Shown: positions 49,502-61,559, counted from the first letter of the stretch. The stretch is DNA of 64,000 nt from Plectrocnemia conspersa (GCA_009617715.1 VTFK01000004.1:806001-870000); one strand, 5' to 3'. Notes: generated by a model not told the origin, from the sequence alone. Program-made: numbers and translations.

Positions 49502-50960
49502 TTTTAGAACACGGTATGCCGGTAAATACATTCCAATTTTGACGCGTTTTTAGTTGCATTAGTACGAAAATCCACGAATTTTCTTTGTACACTTTCCACG
49601 ATTGTGGGCCGCATTCCTCGGGGCGGCTTTCCGTATACAGTTGCCTCACAAAGTTTCTCCTTTGGCGCCGTCTCGTCGCCGAAAGCACAAGAAAGTGCAT
49701 CGCCGTACGCACGAAACCGCATACAAAACTGCATGCTGCATATTATACACCAGTTTGTCCGAATATGGCCGCGTTTTTTCTTCTTTTTCATGCCTCTTTC
49801 TTCTTTCATCTTACTTTATAATCGCCTTGGGGATATTTTTAGCACACGAACGCCCAAAAAACGGGTTGAGGAAGGTTGTTGACTTGACTCTCTCGTCAAC
49901 AGTAAATAATGTAATACGACGAGTGCATCGCACTATGCACACAATGGGGTTTGGGAAGTGACGGACGATTCATATTCATGTGGTGATTTTTTTGGAACAA
50001 AAAAACGCACCGGTAAAAGCGAGGTGAATGTGAATAATGTGGGAGGAAAGGGACGAACGCCTACAATTAAAGTTATATCCATAATAGCAAGTTAATGCTA
50101 CGGTGGCGTATTTAAAAGTAGCCAGAAACGCTTATTCATTTTATTGTTGTGTATTGGAATTCACTTGAGAGATTATTAATATAATAAACACTGAAATATA
50201 AAATTATTATATCAATATTTCAATTATTATTATTATATATATTATGTGTACACATAAAAATACCATATGACTAGGTTTTCTTGATAATTTTCATAGAACA
50301 TTTCTTGTTAAAAATTAAATTTGTATTGGTATTTAAAAAAAAAATTATATCACTGCATAAAAAGCATAGGTCCGTGCCAGATGTTAGATATGCATGCTTC
50401 TTGGAAGCGCTTTATATAGGTCGGAAGTATTTGAATAGCAAAAAAATGTTTTTCTAAACTACTCTAATCACTCTTATCTTTACTTTGGTAATCTAAGAAC
50501 TATATTAATAATCATTTAAAAATAAAACGCACCGCGTAAGAATCGACAGATTGCTTTCCACGGAGTTACGCCATAAAATTTGCCTGTCAGCGAATTTAAA
50601 TGTTGTTTTTCTAATAATCCAAAAAGCATTAAGGTTTTTATTTTTGTGTTTTTTTTATTTATTTATTAAAATTTCTGGAAAATTCTTAAGAAAATCGAGA
50701 AGTGAAAAATGAAAATTATCGTTTCTCGAGAAATAAAAATACATTGAGAAATACTAAATGCCTATATATGACATTAAACACTGATAACACGTGTTTTCTT
50801 AATTCACCATAATTTTTAATTCATAAGTTTTTTTTATAAATTATTTTATAATTACAAATGTTTGAAATATAGTCGTTCAATTAATTTATTAATAATATTT
50901 GTATTATAATTAATATATTCATCTTGATTCTACAATTTTATTTTAATATTTAGCTATTAA
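49502..50960. other. Presumed intron with a GC-richer patch at 49560-49960
   Basis: The patch has overlapping open frames of 78-119 codons on both strands, which is what a low-stop composition gives. No domain was recognised. Confidence 0.35.
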
Positions 50961-50970
50961 CAATATTTTT

Positions 50971-51122
50971 AGTAGCACGTAATCGGTCGTCAGCACGTCG
51001 CTGTTCAGTTTATTCAGTGATTTCATTACCACGTATTGCATTATAGCACGTTGCTGTTCAGTTTAACTTTCAACTTATAGGTTGAAAATAGCACAGTTGA
51101 GCTAGAAATAGCAGCCAGAATG
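50971..51122 (+). repeat. Repeat B upstream segment, copy 2
   Basis: Contains the GTCGTCAGCACGTCGCTGTTCAG stretch and, about 75 bases on, a second TAGCACGTTGCTGTTCAG, so the segment is partly duplicated. It runs straight into the SINE B head at 51120. Confidence 0.65.
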
Positions 51123-51585
51123 ATCAGTGGATATAAGTCGGTGACCAACACCTGAAAGACTTGGGTTCAAATCCTATTTGAGCACTAGTGTTTTTTTTTA
51201 AATTTATATCGTGTCTGAAGGATCGGAATTAGTAATTATTATATAATCACATAGGTAAACCTATTACCCAAATATTCCTTATATCACAGTTGACTAATTA
51301 AAATCGAGCTAGGTCGTACATATATTAAAAAAATATTCTGTAGTACTTGTAAATTACTTATAAATAATTTTTGACGAAATATCAATTGCTTTGGGAGTCT
51401 TATCATATATTAAAAAAATTGCCAAATAATATTTTAAATTTATTTTTAATAAAATCGACCATTTACAGACCATGTTCCACTACTTATTTTGTAGTTGTTG
51501 ACCGTGTTTACTCCGTTGTAACGCATTGCACTAACGCCTGTCATGTTGCAACGGTCGATTTACAATAAATAAATAAAAAAATGTG
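51120..51585 (+). repeat. SINE family B, copy 2
   Basis: The tRNA-like head is at 51120-51190 (ATCAGTGGATATAAGTCGG ... CTTGGGTTCAAATCC, a good box B). The AT-rich body follows. The tail has CCACTACTTA...GTAGTTGTTG, then hairpin CCGTTGTAAC (51513-51522) with GTTGCAACGG (51545-51554), then TTTACAATAAATAAATAA. Confidence 0.65.
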
Positions 51586-51589
51586 TAAT

Positions 51590-52695
51590 TTGAGAATGCT
51601 GTGTTTTGTATCTGTTCGTTGGAAATTCAGCGCGGATCCTTGTTTTTGTTAAAGTAAGGTCCAACCGTTTTAATACACTTGTATGAAAATATTTATAGAT
51701 GCTGTTGATAGACATCTGCTCGGATACACATAGTAATTTATTTATTATGCTGAATAAATAATAACTTTTCGATGTTACTCAAGTTTATGCTCTATACTTC
51801 ACTATATAAATAAAGTTAAAATAATAAAAAACTGCTACTTTAATTTTTTAACACTTTTCTTTCATAAAGTGCTAGTTTATTTTAATTAAAAAATACATGT
51901 TACTGTAAAAATATTAAAAAAATATTCTGTAATCATGATTAAAAAAAACGGTTTAATTTTTTCAGTCTTGCAACATTTAAAAAAAATATGCATTTTGCGT
52001 GGAATTGTCATTTTATTGAAGTAGAAGCCTGCGTGATTATATATATTTCATTTAGGGTATGAGAGCTGGATAATTTAAATTGTGGGCCGCGTTCGGCCCG
52101 CGAGCCGTAGATGCCCCATTTTTGCATAAATCTAAAAAATATACCATATTAAAAAAAACGCAACGAATAATTTAAAATATTATTTCATTTTATAGCAAAA
52201 ATATTTCTGTATAATAATAAGATTCAAAAAGTTTACTTCAACTGTTTCTAATATATTTTTATCTATATTTAAAACGGGTCATTCGCGGCACGCCATTTTG
52301 TTTTATGCGGCTATTTCATTGATTTAATAACACACGATTCGCTTCCAATCTGCGTGTTGTAATTAAGTTCAACACGCTTCAACGCTGATTAAACTGTGGT
52401 TCGCGGTTTTTAGAAAAGATGAGATTATTCTACCAAAATTAAATATTTACACGACGTTTAGCGCTTAACGTCTCGACGATTCGGGTTAATTATTTTGAAG
52501 TTGAAAATATAATTTAATATTTGGGTGCATTCATCCAATGAAAGTTTATGTGTAAACTTGTTTACGGTCAACTTAACTGATTTTCCGCGTATGGTTAAAG
52601 CAACGGAAACTGCTATGTGTAACAGTCCATTTTTTAAAAGACAATCTGAACATAAATATTTATAAAACTCTAAAATATGTTTTTTATTGTTGCAG
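51590..52695. other. End of presumed RhoGEF intron 1
   Basis: AT-rich, with a GGGCCGCGTTCGGCCCGCG block at about 52084-52102 of the kind found near hAT element ends. It finishes in the acceptor TTTTTATTGTTGCAG at 52681-52695. Confidence 0.5.
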
Positions 52696-54227
52696 GAAGC
52701 ACGACCGATTTGACTCCCACGTTGATCGGAATACTGAACGATTTTTTAGACTCGCCCCAAAAAGAAGCGGAACCAAAACAAGAAACAATCAAACAACACG
52801 TCAATGAAGTGAAGAGAAAGATGGACACGATAGTCTTCAGTTCTCCCTCAAAAGACCCAAGATTAATAGCTGGTAGTATCAAACTGCCGGGATTATCTAG
52901 CGAAGAACCAGCTTCTATTAAAACGGCGACAGCGTCTCCAAGTCCAATAAAAAAATCACCACCGAAGATGAGCTACGTGAGCAGATTAAAGAGTTTCGGT
53001 TTGAGAAAGAACAGTGTCAGTGAATCTAAAGATGAACTAAAAATTTCTAGTGATCCGGTGTCTCCTTTAGGCTCAGAATCAGGTGAAATTATCTCTAAAC
53101 TCAACGATGAAGTCATCGCCAAAGCAGAGTCAAATCGTAAGATTAATATAGACCCAGAGACTCCTAAACCATTGACCATATCAATACCTAAAAGACCTAA
53201 TTTAGGGATTATGGGTAGATCATCTTATAGATCTAAACACTCGATCATTCCTTTGATGGGTGCCACTTCGAAGATTACTCAATCTAGCATGGATATCGAA
53301 ACGACTACTGAAATATACGACAAACCGACCAACCCAGTTTCTAACCTCGCCAAGATCAACATCCCGATCAGAAGCAGTATCAGATTCGTATCTCCGAGTC
53401 AATCGAGTCTAATAAACAGAGTGACGAAAGACTGGTCTCCAAAACCATTATCAACATTCTCTCCAGATAGCAGTCCAATCAAACAACCCAAGACTCCAGA
53501 GAATGAACCGGCAGTTTATGACATACCTATCAGTTCAGCAGCCATTTATGATATTCCGAACGGAAGCAGAAAAGTATTGATTGAAGAAACTTCTTTACCA
53601 TATATAGATCAGTCTAGCTCGATTGAAATTGAATCTAAAAGCACTCCAGTGATCACAGTGAACATTGAGAATGTCGAGTCTTCTATTCCATATGTCAACG
53701 GAGAGTTGAAGAATGAGGATAATAGATTAAATCTGCCTGGGCTGAATCAAGTCATTAGGCCATTATCGATGAGCTCAATCGCTTCTTCTACATCAACTTC
53801 CAGTAGCGGTAATCAAAATAAAGGCGCAAATTCTGCGTATTTGGCTTCAATTGAAAGCTTGGATGATCATAGCGACATGGATGCTTATGGACAGAACGCT
53901 AAATTGACTCAGATAAACGGATCATCTCTAACAATGGACTCGACTGATGGAGGTGAGTTTATTTATACTTCTGAAGTTCAAAAGCATCGGTCTGGTGCTG
54001 TTAATTTTTGTGGATCGTGACGCAATGGTATAAATCAAATGTTTTTGGTATTTTTAGGCAACGGAAGCAGCAAAACGATCGAATCAAGTCAGCTAACGCC
54101 ACCGAGACCAATGACACCACCAAGACCGAGATATTGCGACCCGAGTCTATCTTTGCTACAGAGGGTCTGTACAGAAATCGTGGACACCGAAAATGTGTAC
54201 GTTGAGGATTTGCGGCAGGTGGTAGAG
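52696..54227 (+). CDS. Rho guanine-nucleotide exchange factor (PLEKHG-like), N-terminal exons, 3' part missing
   Basis: Exons 52696-53952 and 54058-54227, with donor GGTGAGT, acceptor TTTTTAG and donor GAG|GTAAGT, phases consistent. With the candidate exon at 15612 the N-terminal 495 residues are encoded. The protein is Ser/Pro-rich and disordered, with many SP/TP sites. It has three YDxP motifs (Y227, Y294, Y304) that could bind SH2 domains, and two PPRP repeats (453-462) suited to SH3 domains. The last exon ends VCTEIVDTENVYVEDLRQVVE, the first helix of a Dbl-homology (DH) domain. DH proteins load GTP onto Rho-family GTPases. The PLEKHG likeness rests on this helix and the architecture. The rest of DH and the expected PH domain must lie beyond the window or in exons I could not see. 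Confidence 0.85.
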
Positions 54228-55030
54228 GTAAGTTTTGCTTCATAATTTCTAGACATAAACTCTAGCTTTAAAGTAAATATTTCTGTATCTAAGAAGGGCT
54301 TATGATATTTTTATTTAAACGGAAATAGTAACAGACTCCCGCTTAGTCTCGGGCGCAGGATGTTTGCATCGTTTATGCTCTTTTAGAATAACAAATACCG
54401 ACGTAGATATTTAATTTTTTGAGAAAATAAATGGCGCTGATGGATGATATTGTACAGAGCACTATAATGATGTTTGACTTAAATATAAGAATCGTTCCAA
54501 GGTCGTAATATAGTCATTAGGTCGTTCACTTACTTTTATGATGAAGATGATTTTTTTACAAAAATAAGTGTGAAATGTTATTACATGATCTTCCGGCATT
54601 TGAGTACAGTGGCGTCCGGTCTGTGAAGAACAAAAAAGTAATTAAAAAAGTAACTCGTATTTATCTTTTAAGGATTAGAAACTTTTTTGTGCTTGTAAAA
54701 GTGAATGTGTTTTTTTCTCGAGACCACATTTACGAGTCTGAAGAGGACCACAATGTGATTTAATTGCGGTTGACTGCTAAAATAAATCAAAATTTTCGTC
54801 GCTGTCATTGTCAATGATTCATGATGGTTATGATTTTTGCGACAAAAAACTTTCAAGGCACATTTTAAAAATGGTCATTTATTTTCAGATAAAATGCATT
54901 TAAAAGTGTATCTAAATTAAATTATCCATTTTTTCTTCTTCATAATATGTGTTTTTATTTTTTTCTTAATGCACACTTTATTATAATGGGTTTATTTATA
55001 TGTATGATTTAAAATATAAAATGCTTTCAC
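54228..55030. other. RhoGEF intron after the DH-start exon
   Basis: No continuing DH exon was recognised. Short open frames only. Confidence 0.5.
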
Positions 55031-56191
55031 TTTAAGTTTATATTATAGAAGTAGCCCATAATTTACATACAATTTCAATAATGATTTTTATTTATAATTT
55101 AAATACAAACAAATTACTTTCACTAGTGAAAAAATTGTATTAAATTTCCTTGAATTTTGTATATTATATTGTTATTTAAAACACAACTTTTAGTATAAAA
55201 AACTGCCTATAAAATCGTATTTTTTTTAATTAGATTTTCAAATATTAGCTCATACATTTAAGCGTTTATAAAAATTTAGTTACTTTTTTGTAAATGTATT
55301 TTTAAATAATATATTTTAAAAATCGCGCATTAATTATTTCAAACTTGATTTTTGTATACTCTTGTGTATTTGTATAAAAAATAAACAGTTTAAAATAGCA
55401 CGTTAATTTAAATTAACTTATTTTTTGTATTCTTTAGGGACTATTTACAATGAAAAAAACATATTTTTACTTTGATTTACATCTACAAAAAAAAGAAGCG
55501 CAGTTGAAAAGTAGCCCAAACGTTCATTAAATTAGCATAAAAATTATTTGTTATTAATGTAATCAAATAACACGTTAGTCATTTTCCTTTATGATTTCAT
55601 AAACATGCATATAAAATGTAGCGCAGTTAAAAGTAGCCCATAATTTGCACTAATTTTATTAGAATTTATTTTAATTTTTGAGACACAATTCATATAAAAT
55701 TTGCCTTTAAATATTGTATTTTTTATTTGGGGTTACAAATATTTAATAATTTTATTCGAGATCTTATAAAAATATTCGCAGATAAAATCGCATTTATTTT
55801 ATTTAGAATTCTAAATATAAAATAAATTTATTTGACAGTTTATAGAAATATGCGCAGTTAAAAGTAGCCTACAGTTTACATTAAATTTTAATTAAAATTA
55901 TTTACGAATAATATCAGAATATATTTAATTTAAATTTTTGAGACAATTTAAAGTTCATATAAAATTTGCCTTTAAATATCGTATTTTTTTGTTTAAAATT
56001 CTAAATATAAAATACTTCTATTTGACAGTTAATATAAATATGCGCAGTTAAAAGTAGCCTACAATTTACATTAAATTATTTACGAATAATGTTACCAGAA
56101 TATATTTTATTTTAATTTTTGAGACACAGTTTAAAATATACATTTTTCCTTAAAAATCGTATTTTTTATTTTCGAATCAAAATATTATATA

Positions 56192-57350
56192 CAGTCAGTT
56201 CTCGAGTTACGACGGGGTTCCGTTCCATCTACTTAGTCGTAACTCGAAAAGGTTGTAAGTCGAAAATCATACAAAAAATAATTAAAAACAATGCATATAT
56301 GCGAAATACAAAAACCACTTTTATTGCTGACTTCACGTTGTTAACTAAATACTTTTTAGCAAATATCTACATAAATAATTTATTTATAAGAATTGATCTA
56401 GAGTATTTTTTTCAGCTAGTGCAGTGATAGTGCTTGTTTTCTTAAAAAAACGTCCAGGTTTGTTTGTACAGTTTGTTGTTTCTTTTCTCTATAAATTTCA
56501 TAATAACACGCAAGTGCTTGCTGAATAAGGCCGTGTACCCTCGAAGATCTATCGATGTCTTTGTCCATATTTTAAAATTTTTGAATAGCATCATTGATTT
56601 GGCTAAAAGCTGCCTCCATGTCTTTTAACACAAATTTTTTTGATGGTTCTTCGAGTTCATCTAATTCTTTTAGCTCCATTACATTTTTTTCTGCAACTCG
56701 TTGTTCCTCAATCTCAATCAAATCTTGGTTTGTGAGTTCAACATCATTTTCCAAAAGATGAATTACATCTTCATTATCAACTTCCAGATTAAGTTGTTGA
56801 GCACATTTTACAATAATATTTGCTATCTCATCTATTTCCCCTTCTTTATTAAAATACATATTGTCATTATATCTTTTTAAGAGTTTGTTCCATATGCCGT
56901 TCATACAATTCGTCGTTTCTTTGGACCGTCCTTTTGAGATATTGTTTATTGCATGAAAGATGTTGTAATTTTTCCAAAATTCTCTCAATGTCTGATGTTT
57001 GTCTGTTTCTGCAATTGCTTGGGCAAAAGTGATTCTTAAATAATGGGCTTTGAAGTAAGCAATACCCCCTTGATCCATCGGCTGTAGAATGCTGGTGGTG
57101 TTTGGAGGTAAATAAACCACTTTTATATTTGGATGTGATTCCCCTAAGTGTGGAGGATGGCCTGGAGCATTGTCAAGAATCAATAAAATTGACAAAATCA
57201 TGACAGTTCTTCTTTACTTCTGGAATGAAACAGTTATCAAACCAGACTTGAAATTATGTATATGACATAAAAAAAAAATTTTACAACTTTTTTTTCGTCG
57301 TAACTCCGAATGGTCGTAAGTCGAGGTGGTCGTAACTCGAGAACTGCCTG
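56192..57350 (-). mobile_element. Tigger/pogo DNA transposon, internally deleted, 1159 bp
   Basis: Ends CAGTCAGTTCTCGAGTTACG and, inverted, CAGGCAGTTCTCGAGTTACG, flanked by TA at 56190-56191 and 57351-57352. Subterminal CGTAA(C/G)TCGA motifs are typical of Tigger ends. It carries only the second half of a transposase on the minus strand and is inserted in the tandem array. Confidence 0.9.
56572..57270 (-). pseudogene. Tigger transposase, C-terminal half, frameshifted
   Basis: The main frame (57201-56572) has LLILDNAPGHPP with the second catalytic Asp and LPPNTTSILQPMDQGGIAYF with the third. These are followed by FKAHYLRITFAQAI and an acidic tail. Just upstream in another frame is WFDNCFIPEVKKNCHDF, the normal preceding block, so a one-base shift separates them. 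The DNA-binding half and first Asp are absent. The family DxG box reads DQGG here. Confidence 0.85.
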
Positions 57351-57689
57351 TACTTTTATTTTTTAGTTTAGAACAATATGCGTAGTTAAAAGTTGCCCAT
57401 GATTTATATTACATTTCTATATTAGTTAATATCAGAATATAATTTATTATCATTTTAATGAGCCATAATTTTAAGGGTAAACATATCTCCATAAAAATAA
57501 TTTTATTTGTAATTTATGATATACATTAGAAAAGAATATTCACATGAATAAATAAATAGTAGGCTATTAATTATTTTATTATACATTTCCATATTTATTT
57601 ATTAATAAAATTATCATTTTTTGAGAAAATGATATAAAAAATCACAAAAACGTAGCCTATTATTTCTATTTTATAAATTAAAAATATAT

Positions 57690-59680
57690 ATTAATATTTT
57701 ATTTACATTAAAAAAAGCTAAATAATCCCATAACTTCATTATTGGTACATTTTATTACATTGGAAATTTCAGTAATTCATATTATATTTTTATATCATTA
57801 AAATATCATTAACATTAAAAGTATTGACCTATAAATTGCTAATAAACAATGCGTTATCGCAATTCTAATATTTATTTATTGTGAAAGTATTTTAGATAAG
57901 AAGTGTAAAAGACTTATTTAATGATAGATTGTTACTCAAATATATACGTAATTTTATTTTAAGATCAATTGAATCATATAAATTACTTACTTGGACTACT
58001 TTATTTTTATTAATGTCAGGGGTTTACAACCTTTGAAAAAATATATAAAAATATCACATACTACTCATGGTAGGGTTAAAGTTGTCGTTTCATAACGATA
58101 GACAATCGCTTCGATTTGACACAATTCCATGATTTACTAACCCATTGCTTCCGAGCCATTCGTTATCGTTTCGGTCAAGATGTCGTTTTACGTAAGTCGA
58201 GAATTACGTACCGCACAACAAACAGCGTGTACTTAGGTTCTCTTATCGTTTCCTCCCCATACAGTTCCCTATAATTTTCCAGCGCGTCGATTGTTGCTCA
58301 ACGTTTTCATAGTCATAGTGACATCCGAACACTTCCTTCTGCAGCTTTCTCCTCTCGAGATCAATCTCTCGTCTGTCAATTTTTCGCAACGATCGTTGCC
58401 AAGTGCGCGAAAAATATCGCAATAATTGTACAAGTGTATTTATATTTATATAATATTCTTATTTGCTTCGACTATTATCGCAGACTGAATGTCTGCCATG
58501 GTAATTAATGCTTACTAACGTCATACTTGTTTAACGTGTCGATTTAAAATTCATTAAAATGTATGTATATAAATAATTTAGGCGTTCTCAGTTGCCCCCG
58601 AGCGAAGCTGGATGACAATCAATGCAAAATTAATCAATTATTAATTATATATCCGGGCACATAAGTAATTTAATATGGCAATTTTAAATACGCCACTAGT
58701 TGCTTTTAATGATTTTATATAATTATATTATTTGTAGTGGGTGTCAAAAAATACGCCTTCATACTAAATTAATAGTCAATTTATAATACGGAAGACGTCT
58801 TCAATGTTATATATATATTATAATTAGAATGACATTAATTAATAAAGTATTTAAATTAAGTGATACATTAAAATATTGTCATACTCAAATCAATCGATGT
58901 TTATCTGAAACAACTTTGATTTTTTATATAAACAAAAACGTCTACTCCCATACAGTTTTTATTACGTATTCATTGATCATAATTCATGACTTAAAATATG
59001 AGTCTTTATCTATACATATTTTTAGTTAATATCAAAATGAGTTCTTTAAATAATCGTTGACATTCAGACAAAAAAATATAAAATTATTTTGCTACCCGAT
59101 AAAATCTTACGATTTATTCGTGAGCAGTTCTCTCGACACAATCAGTCGATTCTTCATACATCATTTAGCATCCATACATATGTATGTGCATATAATATAT
59201 GCAGTATATATGCGGATGTCGAAAGTCATGCTGTTGCACATGTGCAACATGTGCAGAGACGAGACTTTATTTTCGGCCTATTCAATATTATGCTCGGTGC
59301 CGTTGACTCTTTTCGTATGGTAATCCTGATGAATGAATGAACGAATGCTTTTTTAAAAGCTCGTTTGATTTTTTATGCCGCTTTATGACTTTGTTCGCAC
59401 GTCGCGTCGTTTGTACACGTGTTGTATGCGTACATTAAAATATTACCTGTTTATCGTTGACGACTTCTGCATACAAATATCGCGCGAGATTTAATGTCTT
59501 TATTTGATGATGCCGAAAGCATGGCGGCTTATTAGCATAGCGTCAGTAAATTTATACTTTCACGGTCTGGACTTTGTCTCTCTGCTTTTATCATATCAAA
59601 AATATTATTCAAATTCAGTTCATTAACCGTTGCAATGCCGCGCGATACTTTTGTCGCTCGATGCGGTCACGACTAAGGAG
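57690..59680. other. Intron or intergenic, nothing firm
   Basis: AT-rich. GC-richer patches at 58080-58440 and 59380-59660 have no supported frames. Confidence 0.35.
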
Positions 59681-59689
59681 CGAAATGTT

Positions 59690-61550
59690 CGAATCGATAA
59701 TGAACGAAACGATAAAAAAATATATTATCGATTAGATCGATAATATTTTTTCGATAACGATAAATGAAATTTATCGTTTAATATAAATAATATCGTTTAT
59801 TATTACTATAAATATTGTTTAATTTTGAACAACCTCAAAAATTAACAATAAGTTTTGTAACTTTCGTTTGTAATAAAAAAAATTTTGTTAACAAAATTAT
59901 ATTAAATTATTATTATCTGAAATTATCTGTTATAAATTAAAATGACCAGAACATTAAATAATAAAAATATTACTTTATCTTTAAAGCAAAAAATCATAAA
60001 TATTAAAATTTCAAAAAATTCACCTTATTTTAATCAGTTTTTAAGATGCATTGCTGCATTCACAGCAATATAAGTCTTTAATCAGTTTCTGTATCTGCCT
60101 CTGATTCTGTGTAATTTGCACTGATAGTCTCTGAAGGATCAATGCTGACAACATCATCTTTTGAGTCTGAATCTGGAGCATACACAGTTCTTTGTAACTT
60201 TTTTTAAGTTTCCGGTAACTGTCTTTGAGGTTTTCTTGGAGGCACATTTAGACTGGCATATGACTAAAACCAAGTGTAGCTGTATGCGTGCGAATACCGA
60301 CCAAAAACCGAGTGTAGTGTCTCTTTCTAGCATTCACTCGTATCTTTCTAGCGCGTCTTGAAGGCGCCTCGCTGCCGCTCGCGCCGACTTTTACTGACAA
60401 ACCAAACAACCTAACCTTTTTTTAATGATATTGTATTGATTTATTCTAAATTTCATCTTTTTTTTAATATCATTAAAAAAAAAGATTAGGTTGTTTGGTT
60501 TGACAAAAAAAGTCGGCGCGGCAGCGAGGCGCCTCCAAGACGCGCTAGAAAGATACGAGTGAATGCTAGAAAGAGACACTACACTCGGCTTTCGGTCGGT
60601 ATTCGCACGCATACAGCTACACTTGGTTTTAGTTATATGCCAGTCTATATGTGCTGACGGGTCAAACCTTATACTCTGAGATGTTTCAAAGTTTCCTCTA
60701 GCAGAAAAAACCAGTTTCACTTTTCTGGCCATTTTCTGGCTTCAGCCGCCAACAACGGGAAGATCCCGTTGTAGTCTTTCCACCAGGTCAATACATCGAT
60801 TTTATAAGATGCAGGTCCGGGATAAATCTTAAAGGAGTCCCACTACTTTTCCACTGCCGATTTTGTCCGATTTAGAGTCTCATGCTGAGCTTTTTCAGCC
60901 ACCAACTGATCCATGTAATCCATGTCGTCGAGGGCAGGAGTTGATGCCAGTCCGATATGCTGCCTTGTTGGAGTTTCCTGTTCAACCTCTCGAGACGATG
61001 GATGTGAGTCAAGAAATCTTCTTAGAGTGGACTCTTACTTACTTGTTAAACTGAGTAAGAGGTAATCCCTTATAATACGGGTAAAGTTGATTAGCCAAAC
61101 ATAGGTTTCGGCAAAACACGTTCCATTTGTCTCTGAAATTCAGTGATGAATTCTTTCGTGAGTTGTTGTGTCAGCAGCGAGCATTTTTCCAAGATAAAAA
61201 AAATGGGAATATTTTTTAGTGAATCATCAGCAGAAAGTCCCTCACTCACATCTTAAACTTTTTCTAGTACCAGGACAAGTTTGGCCATAAACGTGAAGTC
61301 AAAGGGCGCATAATTTCGCGCGCCATTACTTAACATTGTTTTATTTTGTACTCTCCCGCCAAATATTGCTTAAACAAACGATAATATAGTTCATTATCGA
61401 TCATTTTCGTTAGAGATCGATAATCGAAAAATTCATTATCGTTCATTATCGATATCGAACGATAACCGATAATGAAAAATTATCGTTGTCGTTATCGAAA
61501 ATTATCGTTCATTATCGATCATTATCGTTACTCAATCGATACGAAACGGA
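59690..61550 (-). mobile_element. hAT transposon relic with ATTATCG-rich ends
   Basis: Both ends are dense in ATCGATAA/TTATCGTT motifs in opposite orientation (59690-59790 and 61380-61545); exact ends are uncertain. Minus-strand reading gives the hAT C-terminal dimerisation region: VLTWWKDYNGIFPLLAAEAR (about 60800-60740), then VFSARGNFETSQSIRFDPSA (about 60717-60655). After an insertion comes MCLQENLKDSYRKLKK (from 60247) and an acidic tail. Stops and shifts throughout. Confidence 0.7.
60242..60654. mobile_element. Foldback element: 413-bp near-perfect palindrome
   Basis: Arms of about 190 bases (60242-60440 and 60463-60654) are near-exact reverse complements around an A/T-rich centre. Outer ends read GCACATTTAGACTGGCATAT and, inverted, GCACATATAGACTGGCATAT. 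It interrupts the hAT transposase between the FDPSAH and LQENLK blocks. The mirrored open frames on both arms are by-products of the palindrome. Confidence 0.9.
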
Positions 61551-61559
61551 GACTTCAAT

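Larger units (their letters stand above)
55040..57680. repeat. Degenerate tandem array, unit about 180-230 bp, split by a Tigger-like element
   Basis: The motif GCGCAGTTAAAAGTAGCC(C/T) or close variants recurs at about 55051, 55511, 55633, 55864, 56054 and 57392. Several units are followed by ACATTAAATT..., TTTTTGAGAC and ATTTGCCTTTAAAtATCGTATTTTT. Subtracting the 1159-bp insertion, the last interval is about 177 bases, so the array continues across the transposon. Confidence 0.7.

Noticed and set aside
49491..49961. Cluster of overlapping open frames of 73-119 codons
   Set aside because: They occur in several frames on both strands at once, as expected of a stop-poor GC-rich patch; none has a recognisable domain.
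60391..60732. Two similar small proteins on opposite strands around 60.16-60.73 kb
   Set aside because: They are mirror translations of the foldback arms, fused to hAT sequence; not genes.
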